Assembly: GCF_009569385.1 (NCBI RefSeq)
Contig: NZ_WBOF01000001.1
Coordinates: forward strand, 3,234,001-3,298,000
From: Streptomyces kaniharaensis
Lineage (GTDB): Bacteria; Actinomycetota; Actinomycetes; Streptomycetales; Streptomycetaceae
Length of the DNA stretch: 64,000 bases
Direction: 5' to 3'
Every line of letters begins with the position of its first letter. Positions within the stretch are counted from its first letter, which is position 1. Positions 1-9,274 of this stretch are shown piece by piece. Position numbers and translations under genes: made by a program. A model generated the notes under the pieces. That model did no database searches. It had not been told where the DNA came from and saw nothing but the letters and a program-made list of their open reading frames with translations.

Positions 1-85
1 TCACGGCGAGGGTGCCGGTGGTCACCAGGACGACGGGCAGGGTGAGGGCGACGGTCTGGCCGATACGGCGAACTAGCTGCTTCAC
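1..85 (-). CDS. N-terminal fragment of an exported or membrane protein (runs off window)
   Basis: Only the first 28 codons are present, starting at a GTG at 85 and running off the left edge. The fragment begins VKQLVRRIGQTVALTL and continues into a hydrophobic stretch after basic residues, which looks like a signal peptide or first membrane helix. There is no strong ribosome binding site just upstream. Function cannot be assigned from this fragment. Confidence 0.5.
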   Translation of the reverse strand, partial: MKQLVRRIGQTVALTLPVVLVTTGTLAV

Positions 86-192
86 GCTCAGGAGCGTAGC
101 GGTGGGTGCGGGCCGGATCGCCCTCCGTTACACCATCGAGTGACGCCGTGTCCGGGTTCGTCCCTGCACCGTGTTGACGCGGGGGTGTACGG

Positions 193-232
193 ACGGAGCC
201 CGCCGGACCGGGGAAGGTCCGACGGGCTCCGT
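193..232 (-). terminator. Terminator hairpin downstream of msiK
   Basis: Inverted repeat with arms 193-209 and 216-232 (one internal mismatch) and a six-base loop. It lies about 35 bases beyond the msiK stop on the minus strand and is the obvious transcription end for that gene. Confidence 0.8.
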
Positions 233-266
233 GTGGCGGCCTGCTCGGCCGCCGATCGGCTGCCGG

Positions 267-1358
<1,092 letters not shown>

Positions 1359-1437
1359 GGTTGTTGCTCTCCTTCACCGGCAGGAACGTGCCGGACGATC
1401 CGAGTAAAGGGGTTCGTGTGTCTCCGCCGGCCCGCCC

Positions 1438-1453
1438 AGTGGTCTGAACCACT
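1438..1453. promoter_or_regulatory. Candidate DasR operator (dre) upstream of msiK
   Basis: The sequence AGTGGTCTGAACCACT matches the DasR-responsive element consensus A(C/G)TGGTCTAGACCA(C/G)T at 14 of 16 positions, differing only in the central dinucleotide. It sits 80-95 bases upstream of the msiK start. DasR is the GntR-family N-acetylglucosamine regulator of streptomycetes. Confidence 0.6.
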
Positions 1454-1640
1454 GCGCGAAACCGACTCCCGGCGACGCTACCTGCGCTTCCGCCGCTTGT
1501 CAGCCCCCTCCCGTCCGATTTCCGCATCGGTTCCATCTCGCCCGTCCCGGCCACCAACCGCCGGATATCCCCCCACCCCGCCACCCCGGCCCGGTAGACT
1601 GCCCCCGGTGCCGCCGTGATCCCTCGCGGACGGCCACCGT

Positions 1641-1714
1641 GCCTCCTTAGCTCAGCTGGCCAGAGCACCGCTCTTGTAAAGCGGGGGTCGTCGGTTCGAA
1701 CCCGACAGGGGGCT
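1641..1714 (+). tRNA. tRNA-Thr (anticodon TGT)
   Basis: A 74-base cloverleaf. The acceptor stem GCCTCCT pairs with AGGGGGC (one G-T pair) and the discriminator base is T. The anticodon stem CCGCT/AGCGG closes loop CTTGTAA, giving anticodon TGT, and the T-arm carries TTCGAAC. The 3' CCA is not encoded. A hairpin terminator follows at 1770. Confidence 0.95.
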
Positions 1715-1769
1715 CTCGTTTTCCACCCTGGATGAGCTGCAGTTCTGGCCTTCCGGGAGCTTCATCGCC

Positions 1770-1794
1770 GGCCTCGGACGACTCGTCCGAGGCC
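1770..1794 (+). terminator. Hairpin downstream of tRNA-Thr
   Basis: Perfect 12-bp inverted repeat (1770-1781 and 1783-1794) followed by GTTTGCG, 55 bases after the tRNA end. Probable tRNA terminator. Confidence 0.6.
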
Positions 1795-1870
1795 GTTTGC
1801 GTGAGCGGCTGGGCCTGGTCGGCCGGGTGGCTGCGGTGGACTGGGCGTCCTTGCGCGGTCGGCCGTAGAC

Positions 1871-1939
1871 GGCGGCTTGCCCGGCGCTCCCCTCGTAGCG
1901 CCGGGCCTGCCGCCGTGTCGCCGCCGCTGTGAGCGGCGG
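1871..1939. terminator. Two further hairpins between tRNA-Thr and the lipoprotein gene
   Basis: Arms 1871-1888 and 1897-1914 form a long GC-rich hairpin with one 2-nt internal bulge. Arms 1921-1928 and 1932-1939 form a second 8-bp hairpin. Both lie just past the stop of the minus-strand gene at 1973 and probably terminate it. Confidence 0.5.
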
Positions 1940-1972
1940 GGGGCGGGCATGCGGTGCCTGATCGGGCCCGGT

Positions 1973-2662
1973 TCAGCGCGCGGAAGCCGCGTTCTTGGCC
2001 AGGGTCTTGGTCAGGTCCACGCCGGCGGTTCCGGTGTTGCGCTGGTCGTTGTCGTAGGTCGTCACCACGATGCTGCCGACTCGGGCGGCGACCAGCGTGC
2101 TGCCCCCGGTCCAGTCCGGTGAGGTGATGACCGCCTGGAGCGCGTCGTCCCCGACGCCGGGCAGGCTCTGCATGGTGACGGTCGCGGTGTAGTTCTGGCC
2201 GTTCTGGGTGACGGTGTAGGTGTGGCACGCGGTGAGAGCCGCCTTCAGGTTGGCCATGACCGTTTGCGCGTCGTTGCCCCGGTAGCCGTCCAGCTCCTGG
2301 GCGAACATGTCCTGCGAGTCGTCCATGTAGTCGTTCTGGGCGAAGGACGCCGCGTTGATCCCCGCCGCGTTGATCCATCCCGTCCCGTTGAGCATGTCGC
2401 ACGCCTTGGAGGCGGGGACGGCGGACGGCGAAATCGGCGGGTTGAAGCCGTCACCGGTGCTCTTGGTGCCGCTGGGGTCGAGCTTGAGCTTCGGCGGGAG
2501 CGCGGTGGCCGGCAGGAGCATGGCGTTCAGCTTGGTCCCGTTGGGGAGGCCGTCGGTGCCCGCGGCGGGGCCGGGGATCGCGTCCGGGCCGCAGGCGGCG
2601 AGGCCGAGAACCGCGGTGGCGCTGCAGGCGATCAGGGTGGCCCGGCGGAGTTGCTGAGACAT
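1973..2662 (-). CDS. Secreted lipoprotein of unknown function
   Basis: A 229-residue protein with a classical lipoprotein signal: basic start MSQQLRR, hydrophobic core, and lipobox LAAC with the acylated cysteine at about residue 24. It should be anchored to the outer face of the membrane. The mature part (PGAPAAGTDGLPNG region onward) has no motif I can assign, and its overall look resembles extracellular sensor-type domains of actinobacterial lipoproteins. It is divergent from the methylase gene at 2811. The AAAGGTGG about 10 bases before the ATG is a fair ribosome binding site. Confidence 0.8.
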   Translation of the reverse strand: MSQQLRRATLIACSATAVLGLAACGPDAIPGPAAGTDGLPNGTKLNAMLLPATALPPKLKLDPSGTKSTGDGFNPPISPSAVPASKACDMLNGTGWINAAGINAASFAQNDYMDDSQDMFAQELDGYRGNDAQTVMANLKAALTACHTYTVTQNGQNYTATVTMQSLPGVGDDALQAVITSPDWTGGSTLVAARVGSIVVTTYDNDQRNTGTAGVDLTKTLAKNAASAR

Positions 2663-2810
2663 GGAGGGGTGTCCACCTTTCGGGTGGGGATCTGTGTGAG
2701 CGGCGGGACAATCAGATCATCGCCTGTGAACCGCGTCAACATGTGAACTCCCCGTGAGGCAGGTTGTAGGATCGTGCTCAGTCGTAGCGTCTCGGGGAGG
2801 GGTCCACTCG

Positions 2811-4832
2811 GTGCCGGAGAACAGGACAGACGTCACTGCCGCCGGGATCGCGCGGTTGGCCGGTGTCGGCCGCGCCGCGGTCAGCAACTGGCGGCGCAGG
2901 CACGCGGACTTCCCCCAGCCCGTCGGCGGCACCGACACCAGCCCGGTCTTCGACCTGGCCGACGTCGAGCGGTGGCTGCGCGACCAGGGCAAGCTCGTCC
3001 AGGTGCCCCTGCGGGAACGGGTCTGGCAGCAGATCGAACGGGATCCTGACGGGGCGGCGACCGCGCTGCGACTGGTCGGTGCCGTGTTCCTGCTGCGCGA
3101 CCAGCCCACCCGATGGCAGGAGCTGGTCGCCGCCGACGATCGCCGTCTGACCCGCGAGCTGCCCGAAGCGCTCGCCGGGGCACTCCGCGCCCGCCTGGGC
3201 GAGGACCACCCGGTACCCGTGCCGAGCGGGCCCGAGCTGACCGAGCGTCTGGTGCTGCTGCGCGGTGGCGCGGAGCTCGCGAACGAACTCGGTGCCCGCC
3301 AGGCGTACGAGTTCCTGATGGGACGCCACCTGGAGGCCGGGCCCCGCCAGTACACGCTCACCCCCGCACCGCTGTCGGAGCTGATGGCCGAACTCGCCGG
3401 CCCGGCCGAGCTGGTGCTGGACCCCGCCTGCGGCTTCGGCGGCCTGCTCTGCGCTGCCGGTCCCACGACCACGGTGACCGGTCAGGAAGTCGATCCGGAC
3501 CTCGCCGCGCTGACCGCGCTGCGCCTCGCCCTGCACACGGACCGGGGGGTGCGAATCCGGGTGGGCGACAGCCTGCGCGCCGACGCTCACACCGCCGTGC
3601 GCGCGGACGCCGTGCTGTGCCATCCGCCGTTCAACGAACGCTCGTGGGGGCACGAGGAGCTCGCCTACGACACCCGCTGGGAGTACGGGCTGCCGCCGCG
3701 GACCGAGTCCGAGCTGGCCTGGGTGCAGCACGCCCTCGCCCATGTGCGCGAGAACGGCTGCGCCGTGCTGCTGATGCCTCCCGCCGCGGCGTCCCGCCGG
3801 TCGGGTCGGCGGATCCGGGCGGACCTGCTGCGGCGCGGCGCGCTCCGGGCGGTCGTCGCGCTGCCCGCGGGCGTGGCCCCGCCGTACGGGATCCCCCTGC
3901 ACCTGTGGGTGCTGCGCCGCCCCGCGGCGGACGCGCCGCAACCGCAGCGACTGCTGCTGGTGAACGCCGCCGAGCGGCCGGACGGCGGGGAGAAGCTGCC
4001 CTGGCAGGAGCTGCGCAGCACGGTGCTGGAGGACTGGTACGCCTTCGACCGCGACGGTGCGGCACCGGAGCGGTCCGGCGTCAGCCGCGTCGTCCCGTTG
4101 GTCGACCTGCTGGACGACGACGTGGACGTGACCCCGGCCCGGCACCTGCCGATCCGGGCGGCGGGCGCCGGAGAGGCGGGGCTGAGCGAGGCCCGCGACC
4201 GCCTGACCGGTGCCCTGCAGCGCACCGTGGAACTGACACCGGTGGTGGGCGTCCAGGGCGCGCCCGCGCACTGGCCGATGACCAGCATCGGAGAACTCGC
4301 AAGGACGGGAGCCCTGTTGATGCGGACGGGCGGTGCCGGAGCCGGCACCGGCGGCCCGCCGGTCCTGACCGAGCACGACATCGTGTCGGGCGGCGCCCCC
4401 TCCGGCGTGCTGCCCGAGGGCGAGGACGAGGAGCCGGTGCTCACCCGGGTCGGGGACGTGGTGATCCCCGTGCTCGGCCGGGGCACCACGACCCGCGTGA
4501 TCGACGAAGCCGTCGCCGGTGCCGCTTTGGGCCGCAACGTCCACCTGCTGCGACCCGACCCGGCCACCCTGGACCCGTGGTTCCTCGCCGGCTTCCTGCG
4601 CAGCAGTGCGAACAACCGGCAGGCCAGCAGCTTCACCACGTCCGCGACCCGGCTCGACGTGCGCCGGCTCCAGGTGCCGCGGCTGCCGCTGGCCGACCAG
4701 CGGCGGTACGGGGAGCGGTTCCGCGCGGTGGCCGCCTTCGAGGAGGCGACACGCCTGGCCGCCAGGCTGGGCGAACTGCTCGTCCAGGGCCTGTACGACG
4801 GGCTGACGGACGGGAGCATCAGCCCGTCCTGA
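2811..4832 (+). CDS. Solitary N-6 DNA methylase-like protein (HsdM type) with N-terminal HTH
   Basis: The GTG at 2811 follows GGGGAGG and gives 673 residues. Residues about 8-56 form a small helix-turn-helix domain (GIARLAGVGRAAVSNW). Next come a helical region and a class I methyltransferase core with motif I DPACGFGG (204-211). The C-terminal third resembles an HsdS target-recognition region (ending VPRLPLADQRRYGERF). The catalytic motif IV, normally NPPF or NPPY in gamma-type N6-adenine methylases, reads HPPF here (His271). No restriction subunit or specificity gene is adjacent, so this is an orphan. It may be a regulatory methylase, or a DNA-binding protein with impaired catalysis. Confidence 0.85.
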   Translation: MPENRTDVTAAGIARLAGVGRAAVSNWRRRHADFPQPVGGTDTSPVFDLADVERWLRDQGKLVQVPLRERVWQQIERDPDGAATALRLVGAVFLLRDQPTRWQELVAADDRRLTRELPEALAGALRARLGEDHPVPVPSGPELTERLVLLRGGAELANELGARQAYEFLMGRHLEAGPRQYTLTPAPLSELMAELAGPAELVLDPACGFGGLLCAAGPTTTVTGQEVDPDLAALTALRLALHTDRGVRIRVGDSLRADAHTAVRADAVLCHPPFNERSWGHEELAYDTRWEYGLPPRTESELAWVQHALAHVRENGCAVLLMPPAAASRRSGRRIRADLLRRGALRAVVALPAGVAPPYGIPLHLWVLRRPAADAPQPQRLLLVNAAERPDGGEKLPWQELRSTVLEDWYAFDRDGAAPERSGVSRVVPLVDLLDDDVDVTPARHLPIRAAGAGEAGLSEARDRLTGALQRTVELTPVVGVQGAPAHWPMTSIGELARTGALLMRTGGAGAGTGGPPVLTEHDIVSGGAPSGVLPEGEDEEPVLTRVGDVVIPVLGRGTTTRVIDEAVAGAALGRNVHLLRPDPATLDPWFLAGFLRSSANNRQASSFTTSATRLDVRRLQVPRLPLADQRRYGERFRAVAAFEEATRLAARLGELLVQGLYDGLTDGSISPS

Positions 4833-4914
4833 CGGGCGACGGCCGCGCGGCGGAGGGGTCGGTAGGCTGACCCCGGCAATCACCGATCAACCTCCGCCGA
4901 GCAGGAGCTGGCCC

Positions 4915-5400
4915 ATGTACGGCCCCGTCCCCACAGCGCCGCCGCCCCGACGTGGCGCGCGTGTGTGGAGGGTGGTTCTCCGGGTGGTTCTCACCGCCGT
5001 TCCGGTGCTGACCATCGGCATGCTGGGCTGGATGTCGATGCTGTACCTCGCGCTCGTGCACCGCCGCAGGCGCGACTGGCTGGTGCTGGTTTCGGTGGCG
5101 GCGGCGTCCGTCGGCGGGTTGGTGCTGATCGGGCCGTCCGAGCAGAAGAGCTGGCAGGCCACCACCGGGGTGGTGCTGCTGCTCGGGACCATGGTCTTCG
5201 CCCCGGCGTACTTCCTCGCCGTCGACCTGCGGCCGCAGCCTTCGGACGGGGTGGTTCCCGGCCCGGGAACCCTCGTGCCACTGCCGCCGGTGCAGCCGGG
5301 CTATCCACCCCCGGGTCTGCCGCGCCAGGACCGCATCGGGCAGGTCAGGGCCGGGCTCGACGAACTGAGCGCCTACCTCGACCAGCAGGAGCGCGCATGA
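4915..5400 (+). CDS. Small integral membrane protein upstream of a kinase
   Basis: 161 residues beginning MYGPVPTAPPPRR. About three hydrophobic helices lie between residues 20 and 105, with a proline-rich C-terminal cytoplasmic tail ending in LDQQERA. AGGAG lies 8 bases before the ATG. The stop overlaps the next gene's start (ATGA at 5397-5400), so it is translationally coupled to the Ser/Thr kinase. No family recognised. Because the kinase has no membrane segment of its own, this protein could be its membrane partner (inference). Confidence 0.75.
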   Translation: MYGPVPTAPPPRRGARVWRVVLRVVLTAVPVLTIGMLGWMSMLYLALVHRRRRDWLVLVSVAAASVGGLVLIGPSEQKSWQATTGVVLLLGTMVFAPAYFLAVDLRPQPSDGVVPGPGTLVPLPPVQPGYPPPGLPRQDRIGQVRAGLDELSAYLDQQERA

Positions 5401-6986
5401 AGGGTCGGCTCGTCGCCGGACGGTACGAGCTGGCGACGCTCATCGGACAGGGCGGAATGGGCCAGGTGTGGACGGCGCACGACCACACCCTGGACCGGTG
5501 GGTGGCGATCAAGCTGCTCCGGCCCGACCGGACGCCCGAAGCGGAGGAGCTCGACGGAGTCCGGCGGCGCTTCGCCCGGGAGTGCCGGGTCACCGCCCAG
5601 GTCGATCACCCCGGACTGGTCACCGTGCACGACGCCGCCGACGACGGCGACGACCTCTACCTGGCCATGCAGTACGTCCAGGGCGCGGACCTGGCCGACC
5701 ACTTGGCCGAGCACGATCCCTACCCCTGGCCGTGGGCGGTCGCCGTGGCAGCGCAGCTCTGCCCGGTGCTGGGCGCCGTGCACGCGGTGCGGGCCGTGCA
5801 CCGCGACCTCAAGCCGCGCAACGTCATGGTCCGTCCCGACGGCACCGTCGTCGTGCTCGACCTCGGTGTCGCCGCCGTCCTCGACTCCGACACCACGCGG
5901 CTCACCCTCACCGGCTCTCCCATCGGCAGCCCCGCGTACATGGCGCCCGAGCAGGCCATGGGAGGAGAGGTCGGCCCGAGCGCCGACCTCTACTCGCTCG
6001 GCGTGATCCTGCACGAACTGCTCAGCGGCACGGTCCCCTTCGCCGGTTCCTCCGCGCTGGGCGTGCTGCACCGGCACCTCCACGAGCCGCCGCTGCCACT
6101 GCGCCGGCTCCGGCCGGAGGTGCCGGAACCACTGGAGAGCCTGGTCCTGTGGCTGCTCGCCAAGGACCCGCGGGACCGTCCGGCCGATGCGGCGGAGGTC
6201 TACGGCGCGCTGGCGCCCCTGCTGCCCGGGCCCGCCTCGAATCGCCCCGACGGTCCCGGGGTACCGATGGACCCGACCCGGCCGTTCCGGCAGCCCTGCG
6301 CGCCCTGGCACAGCGGGCAGCTGCCGCGCCGGTCACCGCACTCGCCGACCGTGCCGACCGTGCCCGCCGCGGATCCGCACCCGGGCCCTCCCGCATCCGT
6401 CGGCGGGAAGGCCGACATCGCCGCCGCCGTCGAGGAGGCCAAGGGATTGCTGGACGCGGGTCGGATCACCCAGGCCGTGAGCGTGCTCGGCGGAGCGCTG
6501 TCCGCCGCCGCGGAGGCCCACGGCCGGAACTCTCCCGTCGTCCACATGCTGCGGAAGCAGTACGCCGCGACTCTGCTGGAGGACGGTCAGTTCCACGCCG
6601 CGCTGCCGGAGTTCCGGCTGCTGATCGAGCAGCGTTCCGCCGAGGCCGGCCCGACCGACCCGCAGGCCCTCCGCTTCCGCGTCGAGGCGGCGCAGTGCCT
6701 GGAACACCTCGGCGACCACGTCTCGGCACTCGCCGAGTACCGGTCCCTGCTTCCCCAGCTGGACCGGCTCGCCGACCACGATCCGGCGTTCGCGCTGGAG
6801 GTCCGCAGCCGCACGGCACACCTGCTCTTCGCGACCGGTGACCGCACCGGTGCCCGTACGGCCCAGCTCCGACTGCTCCTCGACACCGAGCGGCTCTACG
6901 GCCCGCACCACCCGCTCGCCGCCGAAACCCGGCGCACCCTCGACGAATGGGACCTGCGGGACGACGAGAGGGGCCGCCGTCCGTAG
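5397..6986 (+). CDS. Serine/threonine protein kinase with C-terminal TPR-like region
   Basis: 529 residues starting at the ATG that overlaps the previous stop. The PknB-type kinase domain (about 10-275) has Gly-loop GQGGMGQV, lysine in VAIKLL, catalytic HRDLKPRN, a DLG in place of DFG, and SPAYMAPEQ. A proline-rich linker follows. The last 190 residues form a helical repeat region (SVLGGALSAAAEAHG, LPEFRLLIEQRSAEAG, LAEYRSLLPQL) resembling tetratricopeptide repeats for protein binding. No transmembrane segment is present, unlike classical PknB, so membrane attachment may come from the coupled upstream protein. Confidence 0.9.
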   Translation: MKGRLVAGRYELATLIGQGGMGQVWTAHDHTLDRWVAIKLLRPDRTPEAEELDGVRRRFARECRVTAQVDHPGLVTVHDAADDGDDLYLAMQYVQGADLADHLAEHDPYPWPWAVAVAAQLCPVLGAVHAVRAVHRDLKPRNVMVRPDGTVVVLDLGVAAVLDSDTTRLTLTGSPIGSPAYMAPEQAMGGEVGPSADLYSLGVILHELLSGTVPFAGSSALGVLHRHLHEPPLPLRRLRPEVPEPLESLVLWLLAKDPRDRPADAAEVYGALAPLLPGPASNRPDGPGVPMDPTRPFRQPCAPWHSGQLPRRSPHSPTVPTVPAADPHPGPPASVGGKADIAAAVEEAKGLLDAGRITQAVSVLGGALSAAAEAHGRNSPVVHMLRKQYAATLLEDGQFHAALPEFRLLIEQRSAEAGPTDPQALRFRVEAAQCLEHLGDHVSALAEYRSLLPQLDRLADHDPAFALEVRSRTAHLLFATGDRTGARTAQLRLLLDTERLYGPHHPLAAETRRTLDEWDLRDDERGRRP

Positions 6987-7180
6987 CCACCGACGTGGCG
7001 AGAGGCTCCGGACCGGTGTGGTCCGGGGCCCCTCGGCGTTTTCGGGGGCGTCCGGGCGTTTCGGGGACGTGAGGCCCGAGAGCCCGGACCGGGCGGCAGG
7101 AAACCGGCGGCGGGGGTGAACCGGAACGGGCGGGGGTGCGTATTTCCTGGTAGGGGGGATGGAAGAGAAAGGTGGCAGCA

Positions 7181-7312
7181 ATGAGCATGCTGGCCAACCT
7201 GGTGCCGGCCATGAGGCATCCGCGCAAGCGGACAACGACCTCCAAGCCGACCAGGACCTCGAAGACGCAGCACGGTCGTCGCCGCCGGCGGACCAGCCAC
7301 TCGCGGCACTGA
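7181..7312 (+). CDS. Possible 43-residue very basic peptide
   Basis: The ATG at 7181 is preceded by AAGGTGG at good spacing. The product starts MSMLANLVPAMRHPRK and ends in a run of Arg, Ser and His. A second ORF on the same strand (7159-7320, 53 codons, start MEEKGGSNEHAG) overlaps it in another frame and would be strongly acidic. The ribosome binding site favours the basic peptide. It lies between the kinase and the ABC exporter and ends 20 bases before a hairpin. Neither product resembles a family I know. Confidence 0.4.
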   Translation: MSMLANLVPAMRHPRKRTTTSKPTRTSKTQHGRRRRRTSHSRH

Positions 7313-7332
7313 CGGCTTAGCCGTCCTGTCAG

Positions 7333-7353
7333 GGCCGGGCCATCGGCCCGGCC
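7333..7353 (+). terminator. Hairpin before the ABC exporter gene
   Basis: Perfect 8-bp stem GGCCGGGC/GCCCGGCC with a five-base loop. It probably terminates transcription from the kinase or small ORF. There is no T-tract, as usual in this GC-rich genome. Confidence 0.6.
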
Positions 7354-7378
7354 ACGTTTCCAGGGCTGGACTCGTACC

Positions 7379-9211
7379 GTGTGGTCGCTGCGGCGGCTGA
7401 TGACCGTCGACGTGGATGACGGCGACGACCAGGTGGAACCGGTCGTCGAGATGGCCCCGGCTGTGCCGTTGCGGCGGACGTTCGGGCGGTTGTGGCCCTA
7501 CACCCGCGGCGGGCGGAGCTGGCTGGCCGTGCTGCTGGTCTTCGTCCTGGCCGGCCCGCTCGTCGACGCCGCCGCGATCTGGCTGTTCAAGGTCGTCGTC
7601 GACGACGTGCTGGTGCCGCACAGACTCGGGCTGTTCCTGCCGATCATGCTCGCCTACGCCGGGCTGACGGTCGTGGCGGGGGGTCTGCGCTTCGCCGACC
7701 AGATGACCTCGACGTGGGTGAGCGAGCGCTTTCTGCTGGCTCTGCGAACGGATCTGTTCAAACACCTGCAGGGCCTGTCGCTCGGTTTCTTCGAACGCCG
7801 GCGGCTCGGCGACGTGCTGGCGCGGCTGACCGGCGACGTCGAGGCGGTCGAGACCTTCCTGCTCTCGGGCATCGTCGACGCCGTCGCGTACGCCGCCGAA
7901 CTCGCCGTGTTCCTCGCCGTGCTGTTCTACCTGCGCTGGGATCTGGCGCTCGTCGCGCTCGTCGTGGCGCCGCTGTTCTGGTACACGGCGCGGCGGTTCT
8001 CGGCGCTGGTGAAGGCCGCGTCGCGGGAGCGGCGGCGGCGCAGCGGCTCGGTGAGCGCGCTCAGTGAGGAGACGCTCGGCAACATTGCGCTGGTGCAGGC
8101 CTGCAACCGGCAGGACTGGGAGCAGGAGCGGTTCCTGCGGGAGAGCCTGGCACGGTTCCGGGCGACCATGGAGGCCACCCGGCTGCGGGCGCTGTTCGCG
8201 CCGATCGTGGACGTCCTGGAGCTGGCCGGTGCGCTGATCGTCCTGGGGCTGGGCGCCTGGGAGCTCGCGCGCGGGCGGCTGACGCTGGGCGAACTGCTGG
8301 TGTTCGTCACGCTGCTGAGCCGGCTGTACGGCCCGATCCGGGGGATCTCGCGGCTGAGCAACGGCTTCTACTCGGCCTCGGCCGCCGCCGAGCGGATCAT
8401 CGAACTCCTCGACCAGAAACCGCAGGTGAGCGATCCGCCGGCGCCGCTGCGGCCCGCCCGGGTGCGCGGCGAGGTGACCTTCGACGGGGTGTGGTTCCGC
8501 TACCCGGGCACCACCCGGGTGGCGCTGTTCGACGTGTCGTTCCATGCCGATCCGGGGGAGACGGTGGCGCTCGTCGGGCCGAGCGGCGCGGGCAAGTCGA
8601 CCGTCGCCAAGCTTCTGCTGCGCTTCTACGACCCGGAGCGCGGCGCCGTCCGGCTGGACGGCATCGACCTGCGCGAACTGGCGCTGGCCGACCTGCGGGA
8701 ACACATCGCCGTCCTCCTCCAGGAGACCCTGGTGATCCACGGCACCGTGCGCCAGAACATCGCCTACGGGCGGCCGGGTGCGACGGACGCGGAGATCGTC
8801 GCGGCCGCCCGGGCCGCCGACCTGCACGAGTTCGTCAGCCGGCTGCCGGACGGCTACGACACGCTGGTCGGCCAGCACGGCCGGCTGCTGTCCGGCGGGC
8901 AGTGCCGGCGGCTGGCGATCGCCCGCGCGATGATCCGGGACGCTCCCGTGCTGATCCTCGACGAGCCGACGACCGGGCTGGACGCCGAGTCCGCGCGGCG
9001 GATCCTGCAGCCGCTCGGACGGCTCATGCGGGGCCGGACGACGATCATCATCTCGCACGATCTGCTGACCGTCCGGGGCGCGGACCGGATCGTGCTGCTC
9101 CGCAGCGGCTGCGTCGCGGACACCGGCAGGCACGAGGAACTGCTGGCCCGCAACGACGGTTACGCGCACCTCGACCGGCTGCACCGGCGCCCGCTGCAAG
9201 GCGTGCCGTGA
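7379..9211 (+). CDS. ABC exporter, fused membrane and ATPase domains
   Basis: 610 residues from a GTG at 7379 (an ATG at 7400 is the alternative; neither has a clear ribosome binding site). The N-terminal half carries six membrane helices of the type I exporter fold. The C-terminal ATPase has Walker A GPSGAGKST (about 401), signature LSGGQ (about 504), Walker B VLILDEPT and the H-loop SHD. One full-length half-transporter of this type works as a homodimer. The next gene is a kinase 16 bases downstream, so the two are probably co-transcribed. Substrate unknown. Confidence 0.9.
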   Translation: MWSLRRLMTVDVDDGDDQVEPVVEMAPAVPLRRTFGRLWPYTRGGRSWLAVLLVFVLAGPLVDAAAIWLFKVVVDDVLVPHRLGLFLPIMLAYAGLTVVAGGLRFADQMTSTWVSERFLLALRTDLFKHLQGLSLGFFERRRLGDVLARLTGDVEAVETFLLSGIVDAVAYAAELAVFLAVLFYLRWDLALVALVVAPLFWYTARRFSALVKAASRERRRRSGSVSALSEETLGNIALVQACNRQDWEQERFLRESLARFRATMEATRLRALFAPIVDVLELAGALIVLGLGAWELARGRLTLGELLVFVTLLSRLYGPIRGISRLSNGFYSASAAAERIIELLDQKPQVSDPPAPLRPARVRGEVTFDGVWFRYPGTTRVALFDVSFHADPGETVALVGPSGAGKSTVAKLLLRFYDPERGAVRLDGIDLRELALADLREHIAVLLQETLVIHGTVRQNIAYGRPGATDAEIVAAARAADLHEFVSRLPDGYDTLVGQHGRLLSGGQCRRLAIARAMIRDAPVLILDEPTTGLDAESARRILQPLGRLMRGRTTIIISHDLLTVRGADRIVLLRSGCVADTGRHEELLARNDGYAHLDRLHRRPLQGVP

Positions 9212-9224
9212 CGAGCGGGGTGTC

Positions 9225-9274
9225 GTGATGACGGGGAACCGTGATGAGCGGAGTGCCGTGATGACGGGGAACCG
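9225..9274 (+). repeat. 17-bp direct repeat at the exporter-kinase junction
   Basis: GTGATGACGGGGAACCG occurs at 9225-9241 and again at 9258-9274. Each copy supplies a potential GTG/ATG start for the kinase in the same frame, so the true start is ambiguous. A degenerate third relative lies in the end of the exporter gene. Confidence 0.75.

Noticed and set aside
2778..4883. 701-residue minus-strand frame opposite the methylase
   Set aside because: Antisense shadow of the methylase gene; no domain and repetitive composition.
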